From Gelidibacter sediminis (GTDB lineage: Bacteria; Bacteroidota; Bacteroidia; Flavobacteriales; Flavobacteriaceae), in the NCBI RefSeq assembly GCF_004364975.1, contig NZ_SOBW01000007.1, forward strand, positions 186,001 to 250,000: a DNA stretch of 64,000 bases. Direction: 5' to 3'. The notes under the pieces were generated by a model that was not told the DNA's origin, searched no databases, and saw only the letters and a program-made list of their open reading frames with translations. This document shows, piece by piece, positions 35,571 through 44,203 of this stretch (its first letter is position 1; each line of letters begins with the position of its first letter). The position numbers and the translations under genes were made by a program.

Positions 35571-37076
35571 TTATTGTACAGCTTGCAAGGCATCAATATT
35601 ACCATATCCAAAATTGCTATTCTTACTAGGATAAAAATCAGAAGCTTGCTTCAACCTACTTAACACTTGTTCTCGAGACCAATTTGGATATTTTGACCAC
35701 ACCAAGGCAGCAATGCCTGCAGTAGTCGCAGTAGCAACTGAAGATCCACCGGTATAATTACGGGTCCCATTATAGAATCCTAAAACGGGTGGCGATTTAG
35801 AAGTGTCATTATCTCCTTCCATGACGATGGTGAAATCAATTTTACTACCACTGTGGCAAGTTTCACAACGCTCATAATTAACCCCATCATCTACACCCGT
35901 TACGGCAACCGTTTCATCCATTGTGGCTGGGAAAATCACCCCAAAACCATTTGTAAAACTCGTGGAAGTTCCTCCAGCAGCAAAAATAAGTTTGTTTTTA
36001 CTGTAGGCATACTTTACAGCATCTTTAATATTTCCTATAGACCAAACGTAACCTATAGACATTGAAATAATATGTACATCGCTTCTACGTCCTAATTGAA
36101 CCAATGCATCAGAAACCCCTTTACGCTCATGATAATCATTTAATAACACATCTTCAGTAGCTCTATATGCCACTAAATTTGAATTATAAGCGACACCAAC
36201 CGGCATTCCATTATCATTACGAGGCGAGGCCATTGCAGAGGCCATGGCTGTACCATGACCACATTTATCGTGTGGACCGTCATAGTTGCTGGACCACCAC
36301 CAGCCTGAGTCGATAAACGTTCCATATTTTTGGACCGTACGTCCCGAAGAATAACCATCGTTAAACCCTGAAGAATTTAATAAAGATTGAGATTCCGAAA
36401 CACCCGTATCGATTAATCCTATTGTTACTCCTGCTCCGGTACTTACGTTCCAAGCTTGCGGGATGTTATGCTTACCAAAATTCCATGAAACTTGAGCATT
36501 ATTAGGCGCAATTGTAGTGTAATGTGCTGGATTTATCGTGGCTGAATTGTCATTACAACCTGAACTTGATCGGTTATATTCTTTCCCTTTATAATGACTG
36601 TATCCATTAGGTTCCAAATACCTTACATATTTATGTTTACGAAGTTCAATTATGGTGTTGATATTCTGTATACCTACATCAACAACGTTAATAATTACAT
36701 GGGAAACCGTTGTCAATTCAGACGCCTTTGATTTTTCATTTTGGGCTACGACAGCCAATACCTCATCCTTTTTCGAGATGATTTGTCTATTTTCGCCTTC
36801 CGAAAAGCTCTCTCCTTTTTCACCATAACCAATAGTTAGCACATTATTGCCATGAATAACGGCACTCCACAAAAAATATGCGTCAACCTGACTCCAGTCG
36901 AAATCGCCAGTTTTGTTTAAAGTTTCTGTGATTTTAGTGTTGATTTCATCAATGGTTAAGGGGTGTTCTGGATAGACCACCTGAGGTGCTGCCGCTTCAA
37001 AATTCGTTTCTTCTTTAGAACAAGAAACCAGAACGAGCGTAAAAAGAAATACTACCTTAAAGTGAAGTTTTTTCAT
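35571..37076 (-). CDS. Subtilisin-like serine protease (S8), lipoprotein
   Basis: A 501-residue lipoprotein (lipobox VSC near residue 19) with an S8 peptidase domain. The catalytic triad is visible: Asp223 in GLIDTGVSES, His274 in CGHGTAMASA and Ser446 in GGSSVATATTAG. About 180 residues before the Asp probably form an inhibitory or structural pro-region. The chain ends soon after the catalytic domain (NFGYGNIDALQAVQ) without a T9SS C-terminal sorting domain, consistent with lipid anchoring rather than type IX secretion. Likely exported and active at the cell envelope; substrates unknown. Confidence 0.92.
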   Translation of the reverse strand: MKKLHFKVVFLFTLVLVSCSKEETNFEAAAPQVVYPEHPLTIDEINTKITETLNKTGDFDWSQVDAYFLWSAVIHGNNVLTIGYGEKGESFSEGENRQIISKKDEVLAVVAQNEKSKASELTTVSHVIINVVDVGIQNINTIIELRKHKYVRYLEPNGYSHYKGKEYNRSSSGCNDNSATINPAHYTTIAPNNAQVSWNFGKHNIPQAWNVSTGAGVTIGLIDTGVSESQSLLNSSGFNDGYSSGRTVQKYGTFIDSGWWWSSNYDGPHDKCGHGTAMASAMASPRNDNGMPVGVAYNSNLVAYRATEDVLLNDYHERKGVSDALVQLGRRSDVHIISMSIGYVWSIGNIKDAVKYAYSKNKLIFAAGGTSTSFTNGFGVIFPATMDETVAVTGVDDGVNYERCETCHSGSKIDFTIVMEGDNDTSKSPPVLGFYNGTRNYTGGSSVATATTAGIAALVWSKYPNWSREQVLSRLKQASDFYPSKNSNFGYGNIDALQAVQ

Positions 37077-37190
37077 GTGACAAATATTTAGAAATGAATA
37101 ACATTCTAAATATATTGAATTATCCCTAAGAAAAAATTGTAAATTTTAAATTTGTGACAAAAATTTGCCTCAAATATTTCTAAAGATGTA

Positions 37191-37481
37191 TTACATTTTG
37201 CGTTTAATGGATCCGACAGTATCTTCTACTTCATCTTTAACTTTTTGAATTTCTTCTGTTATAGACTTCGTATATTCGGAGGTATTGATACCGTTTTTTT
37301 CTGTCGTTTTAGTAATCTCTGATTTGAGATCGTTGGTTGCATCTCTTAATGTCCGCATACCTTTACCCATACCCTTTGCAATATCCGGAACTTTATCAGC
37401 ACCAAAAACCATCACCACTATAAATAGGATGAACATGACCTCTGTGGTCCCAATAAACAAAAATGTAGAATGTAGTATCAC
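37191..37481 (-). CDS. tatA: Twin-arginine translocase subunit TatA/E
   Basis: A 96-residue TatA-type protein, which forms the pore-like assembly exporting folded proteins. The pattern is diagnostic: FLFIGTTEVMFILFIVVMVFGADKVPD as membrane helix plus hinge, then the amphipathic helix IAKGMGKGMRTLRDATNDLK and a charged tail. The start is unclear: GTG at 37481 lies only 4 bp after a -7 box, so a downstream TTG in FLFIG could be used, or the mRNA may be leaderless. tatC is not in the window. Confidence 0.9.
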   Translation of the reverse strand: MILHSTFLFIGTTEVMFILFIVVMVFGADKVPDIAKGMGKGMRTLRDATNDLKSEITKTTEKNGINTSEYTKSITEEIQKVKDEVEDTVGSIKRKM

Positions 37482-37485
37482 AATG

Positions 37486-37493
37486 CAAATATA
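37486..37493 (-). promoter_or_regulatory. Predicted -7 box for tatA
   Basis: The minus strand reads TATATTTG, matching TAnnTTTG, only 4 bases before the GTG start candidate. It suggests a very short or absent 5' leader. Confidence 0.4.
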
Positions 37494-37512
37494 GTGAGTT
37501 GTTTTGAATACA

Positions 37513-37545
37513 ATAAAAAAGCCGACTGTTAAATTAGTCGGCCTT
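37513..37545 (-). terminator. Terminator after the M1 metallopeptidase gene
   Basis: On the minus strand AAAGGCCGACT is followed by an 7-base loop, AGTCGGC and six T: stem 37521-37527 with 37535-37541. It lies about 20 bp after the peptidase stop. Confidence 0.78.
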
Positions 37546-37565
37546 TATAGTTAAAGTTTTCTAGT

Positions 37566-39872
37566 TTACTCTTGAACTTTGTTTTTAAAGCTATCAAACT
37601 GACTTGTCTGTTCTTTCCGTGGCCATGAATTATTAGCCGTATCAATATCTGCCGTCTCCGCATTTGGATCCACAACTATAGATATGATTTCTTTTTGAGA
37701 AGCAATGGCTTTACTCACTTGCTTGTCATTTAATCTCCAAATTTCTGCTGGATACTTTTCTGTTTTTGAAGTTCCATCAACGTAATTGTACTGCACGATA
37801 ATTGGCATTACCAAACCTCCTGGTTTTTCAAAGGTCACATTATAAAAATACTTAGGTGTTTTGATATTTTTACGCTCTGCCTCCGTAAAATTATCCATTA
37901 AATATTCTTTAAGAGATGGAATATCGTCAGCCTGAATACCATTTCTCATAGCGTCAGTCAACTCATCGCTGCCATCTTCTACCATATATACCATAGGTTC
38001 TAATTTGTTCAAATCTAAATTTCTTCTCGCCGCCACATCTTTAATGTATTGGTTAGGTTCTGACGATACGTAAAATTTGGTCACTTCCTTAATGCCGATA
38101 TCGACCCAATCTGTAGTGTAGAACCATCCTCTCCAATACCAGTCTAGATCTACCGCAGACGCATCTTCCATAGTTCTGAAGAAATCTTCTGGAGTTGGGT
38201 GCTTAAATTTCCAACGGTGCGCGTATTCTTTAAAGGCATAGTCAAACAACTCACGCCCCATAACGGTTTCCCTCAAAATATTGAGCGCCGTTGCTGGTTT
38301 GCCATAGGCGTTATTTCCAAATTGGTAGGTATTTAAACCTTTACTCATAATGGGTGCAATATAATCTTGGTTCCCTTCCATGTAAGGAATGATATTAATA
38401 GCAGGGCCGCGACGTGACGGAAAGGTTTTATGCTCTGGCGACAGCGCATTCGGATACCATTCTCCAAAATCTTGTTCGGCAACATATTGTAAAAAGGTGT
38501 TTAGCCCTTCATCCATCCAGGTCCATTGGCGCTCGTCACTGTTAACGATCATCGGGAAAAAGTTATGCCCCACTTCATGAATGATTACGCCCATCATCCC
38601 GTATTTGACACGATCGCTATACGTACCATCTTTTTCAGGACGTCCATAATTCCAACAAATCATTGGGTATTCCATACCTTGCCTTTGGGCATGTACTGAT
38701 ATTGCTTTATGATAAGGATAATCAAAAGTCATTCTCGAATAGGTTTTTAAGGTGCTTGCCACAGCTTTAGTAGACCACTCTTCCCATAACGGATTACCTT
38801 CTTTAGCATATAATGACACCGCCATAACATCTTTTCCGCCTACTTTAACTGCCATCATATCCCAAATATATTTTCGTGATGAGGCAAAACCAAAATCACG
38901 CACATTTTCTGCATACAATTTCCAGGTTTTCTTAGCTTTAGATCGGCTTTTTTCTGCCTTTTCAGCTTCAGCTTGTGTCACGATCATGACAGGCTTATCA
39001 TACGATTTTTTAGCTTTTTCATAACGCTCCAACATGGTTTTAGAGAACACCTCTTTTCTATTCATCAATTTCCCAGTGGCATCCAAAATATGGTCTGCAG
39101 GTACGGTAATATTTACTTCAAAATTCCCAAAAGGCAATGCAAACTCATCACGCCCCCAAAATTGTGAATTTTGCCACCCTTCTACATCATTGTACACTGC
39201 CATACGTGGGTAAAACTGCGCGATGACATATGCTCTATTACCATCTTCAGGAAAATATTCGTAACCCGAACGGCCTCCATCTTTAACGTGATCGTTAATA
39301 TTATACCACCATTTAATAGCAAAAGAGAATTTCTCACCAGATTTTAAAGGTTGTGGTAATTCAACACGCATCATCGTTTGATTGATGGTGTGTTGCAAGG
39401 GCTTACCATTGGTTTCTTTTACTTCTAAAATATGGAATCCGCCATCAAAAGGTTTTTCTAAATAGGCTGAAGCAAATTGTCCGGTAGTGGCAGCCTTTGC
39501 TACACCACTACTTTCAATTAATGGCGATTTTGAATCTTTTGCGCGTTGATTTTGATCTAATTGCACCCAGAGATACGTCAAAACATCTGGCGAATTGTTA
39601 GTGTATGTTATGACCTCATCACCATGAATCCTTGCAGTGTCATCATCCAATTCAATATTCATCTTATAATCTGCCTGTTGTTGATAATAGGCATGTCCTG
39701 GTGCTCCAGAAGCTGCTCTATACATATTAGGCGTTGAGAATTCAGTATATAATTGCCTGAATTTATTGGTATTTACGTGACCAGGTTTACGGTCTTGCTT
39801 GGTCTCATCTTGAGCAAAAGTGCTTACTGAAATAGAGAGAACAAAAAGACATAATAATTTAAATGATTTCAT
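37566..39872 (-). CDS. M1-family metallopeptidase
   Basis: A 768-residue exported zinc peptidase of the M1 (aminopeptidase N-like) family. A signal peptide (residues 1-20, STFAQ) precedes a beta-rich N-domain (IELDDDTARIHGDEVITYTN) and a catalytic domain with HEVGH (zinc ligands His432 and His436, Glu433) and the third ligand Glu455 in WTWMDEGLNTF, the correct 18-residue spacing. The usual exopeptidase GAMEN motif is not obvious; GMEYPMICWN is at the corresponding place, as in the Bacteroidota branch. The DUF6702 gene lies 68 bp upstream on the same strand. Confidence 0.93.
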   Translation of the reverse strand: MKSFKLLCLFVLSISVSTFAQDETKQDRKPGHVNTNKFRQLYTEFSTPNMYRAASGAPGHAYYQQQADYKMNIELDDDTARIHGDEVITYTNNSPDVLTYLWVQLDQNQRAKDSKSPLIESSGVAKAATTGQFASAYLEKPFDGGFHILEVKETNGKPLQHTINQTMMRVELPQPLKSGEKFSFAIKWWYNINDHVKDGGRSGYEYFPEDGNRAYVIAQFYPRMAVYNDVEGWQNSQFWGRDEFALPFGNFEVNITVPADHILDATGKLMNRKEVFSKTMLERYEKAKKSYDKPVMIVTQAEAEKAEKSRSKAKKTWKLYAENVRDFGFASSRKYIWDMMAVKVGGKDVMAVSLYAKEGNPLWEEWSTKAVASTLKTYSRMTFDYPYHKAISVHAQRQGMEYPMICWNYGRPEKDGTYSDRVKYGMMGVIIHEVGHNFFPMIVNSDERQWTWMDEGLNTFLQYVAEQDFGEWYPNALSPEHKTFPSRRGPAINIIPYMEGNQDYIAPIMSKGLNTYQFGNNAYGKPATALNILRETVMGRELFDYAFKEYAHRWKFKHPTPEDFFRTMEDASAVDLDWYWRGWFYTTDWVDIGIKEVTKFYVSSEPNQYIKDVAARRNLDLNKLEPMVYMVEDGSDELTDAMRNGIQADDIPSLKEYLMDNFTEAERKNIKTPKYFYNVTFEKPGGLVMPIIVQYNYVDGTSKTEKYPAEIWRLNDKQVSKAIASQKEIISIVVDPNAETADIDTANNSWPRKEQTSQFDSFKNKVQE

Positions 39873-39940
39873 CTGTAAGGGTTATATGTATACTAATTAG
39901 TTTGAAATGTAAATAATTTGAAACAATCCGATGCAATTTG

Positions 39941-40441
39941 TTAAAATTTTAACACAGCTTTATCATTCTGCTGCATGAGGATATAGCTCTTTTTTTCATT
40001 GTTTATATTTAGCTTAACAATATTTTGTTGGTCGTCAAAATTGTCAAACAATAAGGAATTCGTAATATCAAAGGTCTTGATGCTTTTAATTCCCATAACC
40101 TCCAAATAGCAAAAAAGAATATCGTTATCATACTCCTTGCCAATGAATTTAAAGCTAACAGGAGCGCCATTAATAGTAATATTGATTTTATCTTTTAAGT
40201 AGCGCTGCAAATAGACATTGACTTCTTCCGTTTCATTGTTTGGTGTAAACATCAAGCGTTTGTCATAACGCTTGCGAAGCGTATTTTCCAAGTCATCAAT
40301 AAAGATTCTGGAAATAATTTGCACGGATTGCTTCTCTTTAACATATTCAACTTCAGTAACACTCACATAAAACTTATGTGAATTTACCGATAGCAAAAGT
40401 GGTAGACAGATTGCTAAAACAAGAATTTTAATGGCCTTCAT
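39941..40441 (-). CDS. DUF6702 family exported protein
   Basis: A 166-residue protein with a signal peptide (residues 1-19) followed directly by HKFYVSVTEVEYVKEKQSVQI, the hallmark of the DUF6702 family of Bacteroidota. The remaining domain contains FIDDLENTLRKRY and YLKDKINITINGAPVSFKFIG. Function is unknown. In many Bacteroidota this family gene sits beside M1 peptidase genes, as here (68 bp upstream, same strand). Confidence 0.85.
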   Translation of the reverse strand: MKAIKILVLAICLPLLLSVNSHKFYVSVTEVEYVKEKQSVQIISRIFIDDLENTLRKRYDKRLMFTPNNETEEVNVYLQRYLKDKINITINGAPVSFKFIGKEYDNDILFCYLEVMGIKSIKTFDITNSLLFDNFDDQQNIVKLNINNEKKSYILMQQNDKAVLKF

Positions 40442-40503
40442 AGATATTGATAATTTTCAAAAATACAGTTTTAGTATGCAAAAAACAGTCCAAAAACCAA
40501 GTT

Positions 40504-41277
40504 CTACTCTTTTTCTGATTGGAGAATGGATTTAAAGGCTTCTAATTTAGCCATTAGAAAATCAATAGTAGCCATATCATTTTTAAGTTTGCAAAGGCGC
40601 TCAAACTCGGCATCATCTTGACAGTAATAGAAAAATTCTGTTCTTAGCGCTTCTTCCATATAAGATTTGGAGAAGAGATCTTTAGCAAGATTAGATTTAA
40701 TGTAGTCTAAACAATGATCTAATTTTTCCAATTTTATATGTTGCTTTAGTTGTTTTGTTCGCCCAGAAATGCCATTTAAAATAGGGTTTAGTGGAATAAA
40801 ACCACCCCCCGAAGTGGCCTCATACAACCGTCTTTCCGATTGGGTTTTAGGTTTTCCAATATACCCGGGGATGCCAAGATTATAAAAATTGAGTTCTGGC
40901 GTTAAATCAGCATTGTTAATATCCGACATTAAATCACCTGTAAGCACTTTTCCTACCACCACCTCGTCTAACGCATTGACCAATTCCTCTAAGTATACCG
41001 TAACGCGTTTTGTAGCTAAAATAAGTTTAGTAATAATAACTTCTTTAGGCTGGTAAGAAATCCCAGAAAACAGGATGGTGTCATTCAATTTGGCAGGAAT
41101 AGTAAACTCCCCATTACTATTGGAAATGGTGAATCTACTAGCCGTTTTATTGATAACATGAATGCCATCTACCTCACTAGGTGCAATGATTTGCCCTATG
41201 ACTTCTAACGTTTGGCCACTTACAAATTGAATACAAAAAAGCGTTAGCAGGAGAATAAAAACCTTAGTTCTTTCCAC
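40504..41277 (-). CDS. Carboxypeptidase-like regulatory domain protein (second paralogue)
   Basis: A 257-residue exported protein: signal peptide (residues 1-21, FVSGQ), then a CarbopepD_reg-2-type beta-sandwich (residues about 25-95: LEVIGQIIAPSEVDGIHVIN, GEFTIPAKLNDTILFSGISYQPKEV), then a region with ELVNALDEVVVGKVLTGDLMSD and an alpha-helical tail. The related gene at 41264 has the same plan, including LVEKVNKLDEVIILPYDLTGNL, so they are tandem paralogues; the genes overlap by 14 bp. Function is unknown; the domain also occurs at the N-terminus of TonB-dependent receptors, but no barrel is present. Confidence 0.82.
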   Translation of the reverse strand: MERTKVFILLLTLFCIQFVSGQTLEVIGQIIAPSEVDGIHVINKTASRFTISNSNGEFTIPAKLNDTILFSGISYQPKEVIITKLILATKRVTVYLEELVNALDEVVVGKVLTGDLMSDINNADLTPELNFYNLGIPGYIGKPKTQSERRLYEATSGGGFIPLNPILNGISGRTKQLKQHIKLEKLDHCLDYIKSNLAKDLFSKSYMEEALRTEFFYYCQDDAEFERLCKLKNDMATIDFLMAKLEAFKSILQSEKE

Positions 41278-42076
41278 CTTCCTTGTCTAAAAATTCTTTA
41301 CTTTTTTGACTTATAAATTCTAGAAACTGAAACTCTTTGCCGGAGTTTAATAAGGAATAATCAACACCTTCATCTTCTACATAACGAATAAATGCTTCAA
41401 CTTTATGTTCTGGAATATTAAAATTCTCCACTAAAAATTTGGTACTGTAATGATCTGTAAAGTCGTCATAAGAAGTGGCCTTGAGGACGTCTTCCCTATC
41501 ATTGTTCTTTTTTGACTTAAAAATTGGTCGAAGAAATAAATCTACAATCCCAATCACATCAAAACCATATTGAATATTATTTCCGGTTCCGGGCATCGCA
41601 ATATTAACGACCTTCGATTTATAGTCATCAGGAAATTCATAATCGTTCATATTTGCTAAACCGAAGTATATAGCATCTAAATCTGGATTGAAAGTTCTGA
41701 CACTTTCAATATCTACAAGTAAATTCCCCGTCAGGTCATAAGGCAGGATAATGACCTCATCCAGTTTATTTACTTTTTCCACTAAAAACACCGTCATACT
41801 TCGCGTTTTTATAATTTTCTCATCAATAGTGACGGTAAAATCCTGAAATAACAACGCACGCACCTCAATAATGTCGTTTAGAGCAACATTGAGTGTAAAC
41901 ATACCATTTTCATCAGTGAGCGTGCCCTTTTTAGACGACGAGTTGTATACGGTAATATTCTCCAAGTCGCTATTCTCTACAACAATCTTACCTGAAATTT
42001 CAATGCGTTTAATAGTTTGCGCAGTCACTACCGATAGTGGAATTATGAGAAAAAGATACAGTAAAGCAGTTTTCAT
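41264..42076 (-). CDS. Carboxypeptidase-like regulatory domain protein (first paralogue)
   Basis: A 270-residue exported protein with signal peptide (residues 1-19, VTAQ), a carboxypeptidase-like regulatory domain (KRIEISGKIVVENSDLENIT, NGMFTLNVALNDIIEVRALLFQDF) and the shared central motif KLDEVIILPYDLTGNLLVDIE. The C-terminal half is helical and acidic. It is the upstream gene of a minus-strand pair overlapping by 14 bp. A 201-bp spacer separates it from the divergent pepE; no clear -7 box was found there. Confidence 0.82.
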   Translation of the reverse strand: MKTALLYLFLIIPLSVVTAQTIKRIEISGKIVVENSDLENITVYNSSSKKGTLTDENGMFTLNVALNDIIEVRALLFQDFTVTIDEKIIKTRSMTVFLVEKVNKLDEVIILPYDLTGNLLVDIESVRTFNPDLDAIYFGLANMNDYEFPDDYKSKVVNIAMPGTGNNIQYGFDVIGIVDLFLRPIFKSKKNNDREDVLKATSYDDFTDHYSTKFLVENFNIPEHKVEAFIRYVEDEGVDYSLLNSGKEFQFLEFISQKSKEFLDKEGGKN

Positions 42077-42277
42077 AAGTTGATGTTTTAGTTAGGATTA
42101 TAAAGAAAGCTTGAATGCTCTTAATAATAATGTTCAGCCCAATTAAACTTTTGTTAAAGTGACAGATTACTTAAATTTACAACAAAATATTTGAGATTGT
42201 TGACCTTATTGCACCGGAATCGTTCCTTATAACAAAAATCTCATGATAGCGTTTATGTACTAAACAAGATTGAACAT

Positions 42278-42985
42278 ATGAAACAGATGATGATTGCCAG
42301 TACCTCCACCATTCATGGCAGTGGCTATTTAAGTTACTTATTAGAAAACCTTTCTTCCTTTTTTAAGGAGACTGATACCATTCTATTTATACCTTACGCA
42401 AGACCTGGCGGCATTAGTCATGACGATTACACCCAAAAAGCAAAAGATGCCTTTTCACAAATAGGAAAAAAGGTAAAAGGAATTCATGAATTTAACAATC
42501 CTAAAGACGCTTTAAAACAAGCTAAAGGAATTTTTGTAGGTGGTGGCAACACCTTCGTGCTCGTCAATCAGCTTTATAAAAATGATTTGATTAGCACGAT
42601 GCAAGAGGTGATCCAAAATGGAACACCCTATTTGGGCACGAGTGCAGGCAGTAATATTTGCGGACTTACGATTAACACTACTAATGACATGCCTATTGTT
42701 TACCCGCCAAGTTTCAAGGTGTTAGCACAGATTCCTTTTAATATCAATCCCCATTACCTAGACCCTGATCCGAGCAGCAAACATATGGGAGAAACTCGGG
42801 AAACACGGATTCAGGAATTTCATGCGTATAATACACCGCCTGTAGTTGGGCTTCGCGAAGGCAGTTGGCTTGAAGTAAATGGAAATAGTATAGTATTAAA
42901 AGGAGCATTGGATGCTCGAATTTTTGAATACAATACAGCGCCCTATGAAGTGAAAACGGGTACAGATTTGAGTGGGCTGAAGTAA
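42278..42985 (+). CDS. pepE: Alpha-aspartyl dipeptidase (peptidase E)
   Basis: PepE, an S51-family serine peptidase of 235 residues that hydrolyses dipeptides with N-terminal aspartate in the cytoplasm. The family signatures IPYARPGG, FVGGGNTFVLVNQLY and GTSAGSNICG with nucleophile Ser122 are present, as are NINPHYLDP, TRETRIQEFH and VGLREGSWLEV. Length matches the enterobacterial enzyme. It has no close operon partner. Confidence 0.93.
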   Translation: MKQMMIASTSTIHGSGYLSYLLENLSSFFKETDTILFIPYARPGGISHDDYTQKAKDAFSQIGKKVKGIHEFNNPKDALKQAKGIFVGGGNTFVLVNQLYKNDLISTMQEVIQNGTPYLGTSAGSNICGLTINTTNDMPIVYPPSFKVLAQIPFNINPHYLDPDPSSKHMGETRETRIQEFHAYNTPPVVGLREGSWLEVNGNSIVLKGALDARIFEYNTAPYEVKTGTDLSGLK

Positions 42986-43183
42986 ATGAGGGAGTGAGGT
43001 GTGAGGTTTGGGGTTAGAATTAAGTATTAAGAAAGAGAAACTGAAAGGAGATATAATTTCAATATACTTCACTAAGCTGAAATTATTTTTGAAGATTTAT
43101 ATGTGATAACATAGCCTCTATATTGTTTAAGGCCATCTGTGTTAATTCCTGAAATTCGTGTCAAAAACTAAAGTCGCTGTTGT
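42986..43183. repeat. Spacer with repeat fragments after pepE
   Basis: Just after pepE there is a G-rich purine tract (42988-43015, GAGGGAGTGAGG then TGTGAGGTTTGGGG). At 43144-43171 the sequence TTCCTGAAATTCGTGTCAAAAAC matches the 'gaaattcgtgtc' repeat seen again at 48396, 48556 and 49045. No gene is visible. Confidence 0.5.
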
Positions 43184-43609
43184 CTAAATCTTCTTCAAAA
43201 AATGATAGCCTAAAATCTCAAAGCCTTCATTATAATAAAATTTATGCGAAGGGTAATTTTGCACATAGGTATTGAGTTCTACAGCTTGACAACCTTTTTG
43301 GGCCACATAATCGTAGATGCATTTTAAAAACTGTTTGCCCAATCCCTTCTTTCTGTAACCATCATCAATAAATACATGATCTAATTCGACACTTCTCCCA
43401 GAATAATGACGTGTACAAAACCACATTCCTGAGATCCCGATAAGCTTATCACCATCATAAATGCCAGCACATTCGTAATTCTGCGTCACCATTTCTGCAA
43501 AACGTTGCTTTAAAACCGCCTCGGAGGTCTTGTACTCCGTCAGCTTGAGCATTAACGGAATGATGGTATTGATATTGGTAGATTCTATTATTTTAAATGA
43601 AATGGGCAT
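43184..43609 (-). CDS. GNAT-family N-acetyltransferase
   Basis: A 141-residue acetyltransferase. The acetyl-CoA motif appears as DHVFIDDGYRKKGLGKQFLKCIYDYV (R/QxxGxG/A as RKKGLG), followed by AVELNTYVQNYPSHKFYYNEGFEILG, the standard motif-B end. The substrate is unknown; small GNATs of this type acetylate amines or protein termini. It stands alone with spacers on both sides. Confidence 0.88.
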   Translation of the reverse strand: MPISFKIIESTNINTIIPLMLKLTEYKTSEAVLKQRFAEMVTQNYECAGIYDGDKLIGISGMWFCTRHYSGRSVELDHVFIDDGYRKKGLGKQFLKCIYDYVAQKGCQAVELNTYVQNYPSHKFYYNEGFEILGYHFLKKI

Positions 43610-43734
43610 ACTCTTAAATTTGAGTAAAAATAAATAAAATCTCTCAAGATAAAATCAATTGATAGAGATTTGACCCTAAATAACAATTGAAAACATTTAA
43701 TGTTGTGCACGGCCAAAATTAAAGAGTATCAACC

Positions 43735-43971
43735 TTAGCGACGAATCAGACAGGGGTTGCTTGCTATGGTTATTGGAAGACTGTAATCTATTACCTGAAT
43801 CTCTACAACTGTTTCAATGTTACCATTAGTAATAGTTATGCAATACGAGCGTTTCTCAATTTTAGTTCTAATTTGATGTGCCTCTGGCATATCTTCAATA
43901 AATGTTGCAGCATTAGAGGAATTGATTAAAAACCCTAATACAATGGCAGAAATAATGATTGTTTTTTTCAT
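43735..43971 (-). CDS. Small exported protein, unknown function
   Basis: A 78-residue product with a good signal peptide (residues 1-21, ending NSSNA-A) and a mature part of about 57 residues with two cysteines (RSYCITIT and SNPCLIRR) that could form a disulfide. No family is recognised. The signal peptide and positioning between two gene units support it as a real gene. Confidence 0.55.
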   Translation of the reverse strand: MKKTIIISAIVLGFLINSSNAATFIEDMPEAHQIRTKIEKRSYCITITNGNIETVVEIQVIDYSLPITIASNPCLIRR

Positions 43972-44175
43972 GATGAATGATTTTTGATGCTATAAGACAG
44001 ACGAATGGAAATTATATCTGTTACAGAATTTCTAATAAAACTTCATTATTTCATGCTGTAAAGATTAAAGCAGATCGTCTTTTACGAATCCCATATATCA
44101 GATTTATCACTTATTATACCTTCAAAATTTTACTGATTTTAGCAGTCTTATACGTTCAATTAGGTTATAAACTTT

Positions 44176-44183
44176 TATCTTTG
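44176..44183 (+). promoter_or_regulatory. Predicted -7 box for gpmI
   Basis: TATCTTTG matches TAnnTTTG and lies 21 bp before the gpmI ATG. No TTG at the exact -33 spacing. Confidence 0.5.
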
Positions 44184-44203
44184 AAATCTTAAACCCATTA
44201 CAA

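Noticed and set aside
43977-44192. 71-codon open frame before gpmI
   Set aside because: Lies in an A/T-rich spacer, contains the gpmI promoter box, and its translation shows no family pattern or signal; probably chance.
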